NCBI RefSeq assembly: GCF_040363165.1
Contig: NZ_BSRG01000006.1
Coordinates: 1 to 64,000, forward strand
Direction: 5' to 3'
DNA length: 64,000 nucleotides
From: Thermus sp. LT1-2-5
Lineage (GTDB): Bacteria > Deinococcota > Deinococci > Deinococcales > Thermaceae
Position 1 is the first letter of the stretch, and every line of letters begins with the position of its first letter. Position numbers and translations under genes: made by a program. The notes under the pieces were generated by a model. It made no database searches, was not told the origin of the DNA, and was given only the letters and a program-made list of their open reading frames with translations. Below, in pieces: positions 63,374 through 64,000 of the stretch.

Positions 63374-64000
63374 GCATGGCGTCCCCCAGGGAGTAAAAGC
63401 GGTACTCCTCGGCCACCGCCAGGCGGTAGGCCTCCAGGGTCCGCTCCCGCCCCAAGAAGGCGGCCACCAGCATGAGAAGGGTGGAGCGGGGCAGGTGGAA
63501 GTTGGTGAAGAGGGCGTCTATGGCCCGGAAGGTGTAGGGCGGGCGGATGAAGAGCCTCGTTTCCCCCGCCCCCGGCACCACCCCTTTCCCCTCCCGCCAA
63601 GCGCTCTCCAGGGCCCGCACCACCGTGGTGCCCACCGCCACCACCCGGCGCCCCTCGGCCCGGGCGCGGTTCACCGCTATGGCGGTGGCCTCGGGGATCT
63701 CGAAGGGCTCGGCGTGCATCTCGTGCTTCTCCACGTCCCCCTTAATGGGGCGGAAGGTGCCGGGGCCCACGTGGAGGGTGAGGAAGCGAAGCTCCACCCC
63801 CATGCCCTCCAAGCGGGCCAAAAGCTCCGGGGTGAAGTGGAGGCCAGCCGTGGGGGCGGCCACGGAGCCCGGGCGCTTGGCGTAGACCGTCTGGTAGCGT
63901 TCCAAGGGAACCCGGGCCTTGATGTAGGGGGGAAGGGGCACCTCCCCCACCGCCTCCAAGTGGGCGGCAAGGTCCCCCTGGAAGCGGAGAAGCCGCACCC
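63345..64000 (-). CDS. queA: tRNA ribosyltransferase-isomerase QueA, N terminus outside window
   Basis: The last ~218 residues are present. QueA signatures: LPPYIKARVPLERYQTVYAK, GSVAAPTAGLHFTPELLARL, LTLHVGPGTFRPIKGDVEKH, FEIPEATAIAVNRARAEGRR, VVAVGTTVVRALESAW, then TNFHLPRSTLLMLVAAFLG. It transfers and isomerises the ribosyl moiety of AdoMet onto preQ1-tRNA in queuosine synthesis. The frame is open to the right edge, and the start codon lies beyond it. Confidence 0.95.
   Translation of the reverse strand, partial: VRLLRFQGDLAAHLEAVGEVPLPPYIKARVPLERYQTVYAKRPGSVAAPTAGLHFTPELLARLEGMGVELRFLTLHVGPGTFRPIKGDVEKHEMHAEPFEIPEATAIAVNRARAEGRRVVAVGTTVVRALESAWREGKGVVPGAGETRLFIRPPYTFRAIDALFTNFHLPRSTLLMLVAAFLGRERTLEAYRLAVAEEYRFYSLGDAMLILPRPEAP

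Overview
The window is chromosomal DNA of a Thermus species. The GC content is very high, genes are packed with 1-20 bp overlaps, and the proteins closely follow Thermus thermophilus/aquaticus orthologues recalled from memory (SmpB, ClpP, TrmI, PanD, RuvC, Ffh, L31, MgtE). Many genes start 6-8 bp after a TANNNT -10 box, which is the leaderless-mRNA habit of this genus. No rRNA genes or prophage are present.

Layout. 1-1284: a truncated Wzx-type flippase leaving the left edge, a remnant of a nucleotide-sugar epimerase, and about 300 bp of decayed sequence. 1285-8836: a co-directional operon of envelope and chromosome genes (secreted protein, LptD-like barrel, smpB, amidase, GerM protein, smc, MazG-like). 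8847-11674: 1-Cys peroxiredoxin, then on the minus strand a membrane metallopeptidase and zinc-ribbon pair behind a yybP-ykoY-type (Mn2+) riboswitch, then a two-domain rhodanese. 11674-20399: metH, pncB, the minus-strand tRNA-His, tRNA-Leu, tig, clpP, clpX group, and a small rhodanese. 20490-26433: carB, a c-di-AMP receptor, trmI and rqcH.

26434-28662 is the most unusual part. A seven-repeat CRISPR array without nearby cas genes has its second repeat split by a complete IS110-family element. The non-coding end of the element can be folded as a bridge RNA whose putative target guides match the CRISPR repeat and whose donor guides match the element ends.

28663-42998: metabolic and housekeeping genes (panD, a UbiA-family prenyltransferase, an aminotransferase, mscL, an ABC ATPase, udk, the DUF5693-csaB pair, a DnaQ-like exonuclease, gatA, miaA, hsp20, tdk, rpmE). 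43002-43435: rnpB with its promoter and terminator. 43447-58143: the division and cell wall (dcw) cluster mraZ-rsmH-ftsL-ftsI-murF-lipoprotein-mraY-murD-ftsW-murG-murC-murB-ftsQ-ftsA-ftsZ-ruvC, headed by GTGGG boxes for MraZ. 58167-64000: a DUF72 gene, the minus-strand ffh-rpsP-khpA-rimM translation and secretion operon, mgtE with a two-state leader, a pyrophosphatase-like gene, and partial queA.

Functional themes are envelope building (dcw cluster, CsaB-dependent S-layer anchoring, LptD-like barrel, amidase), protein quality control (trigger factor, ClpXP, SmpB, RqcH, Hsp20), and metal-ion control by RNA leaders (the Mn2+ riboswitch and the mgtE leader). All calls were made by reading the sequence; no database search or folding program was run.
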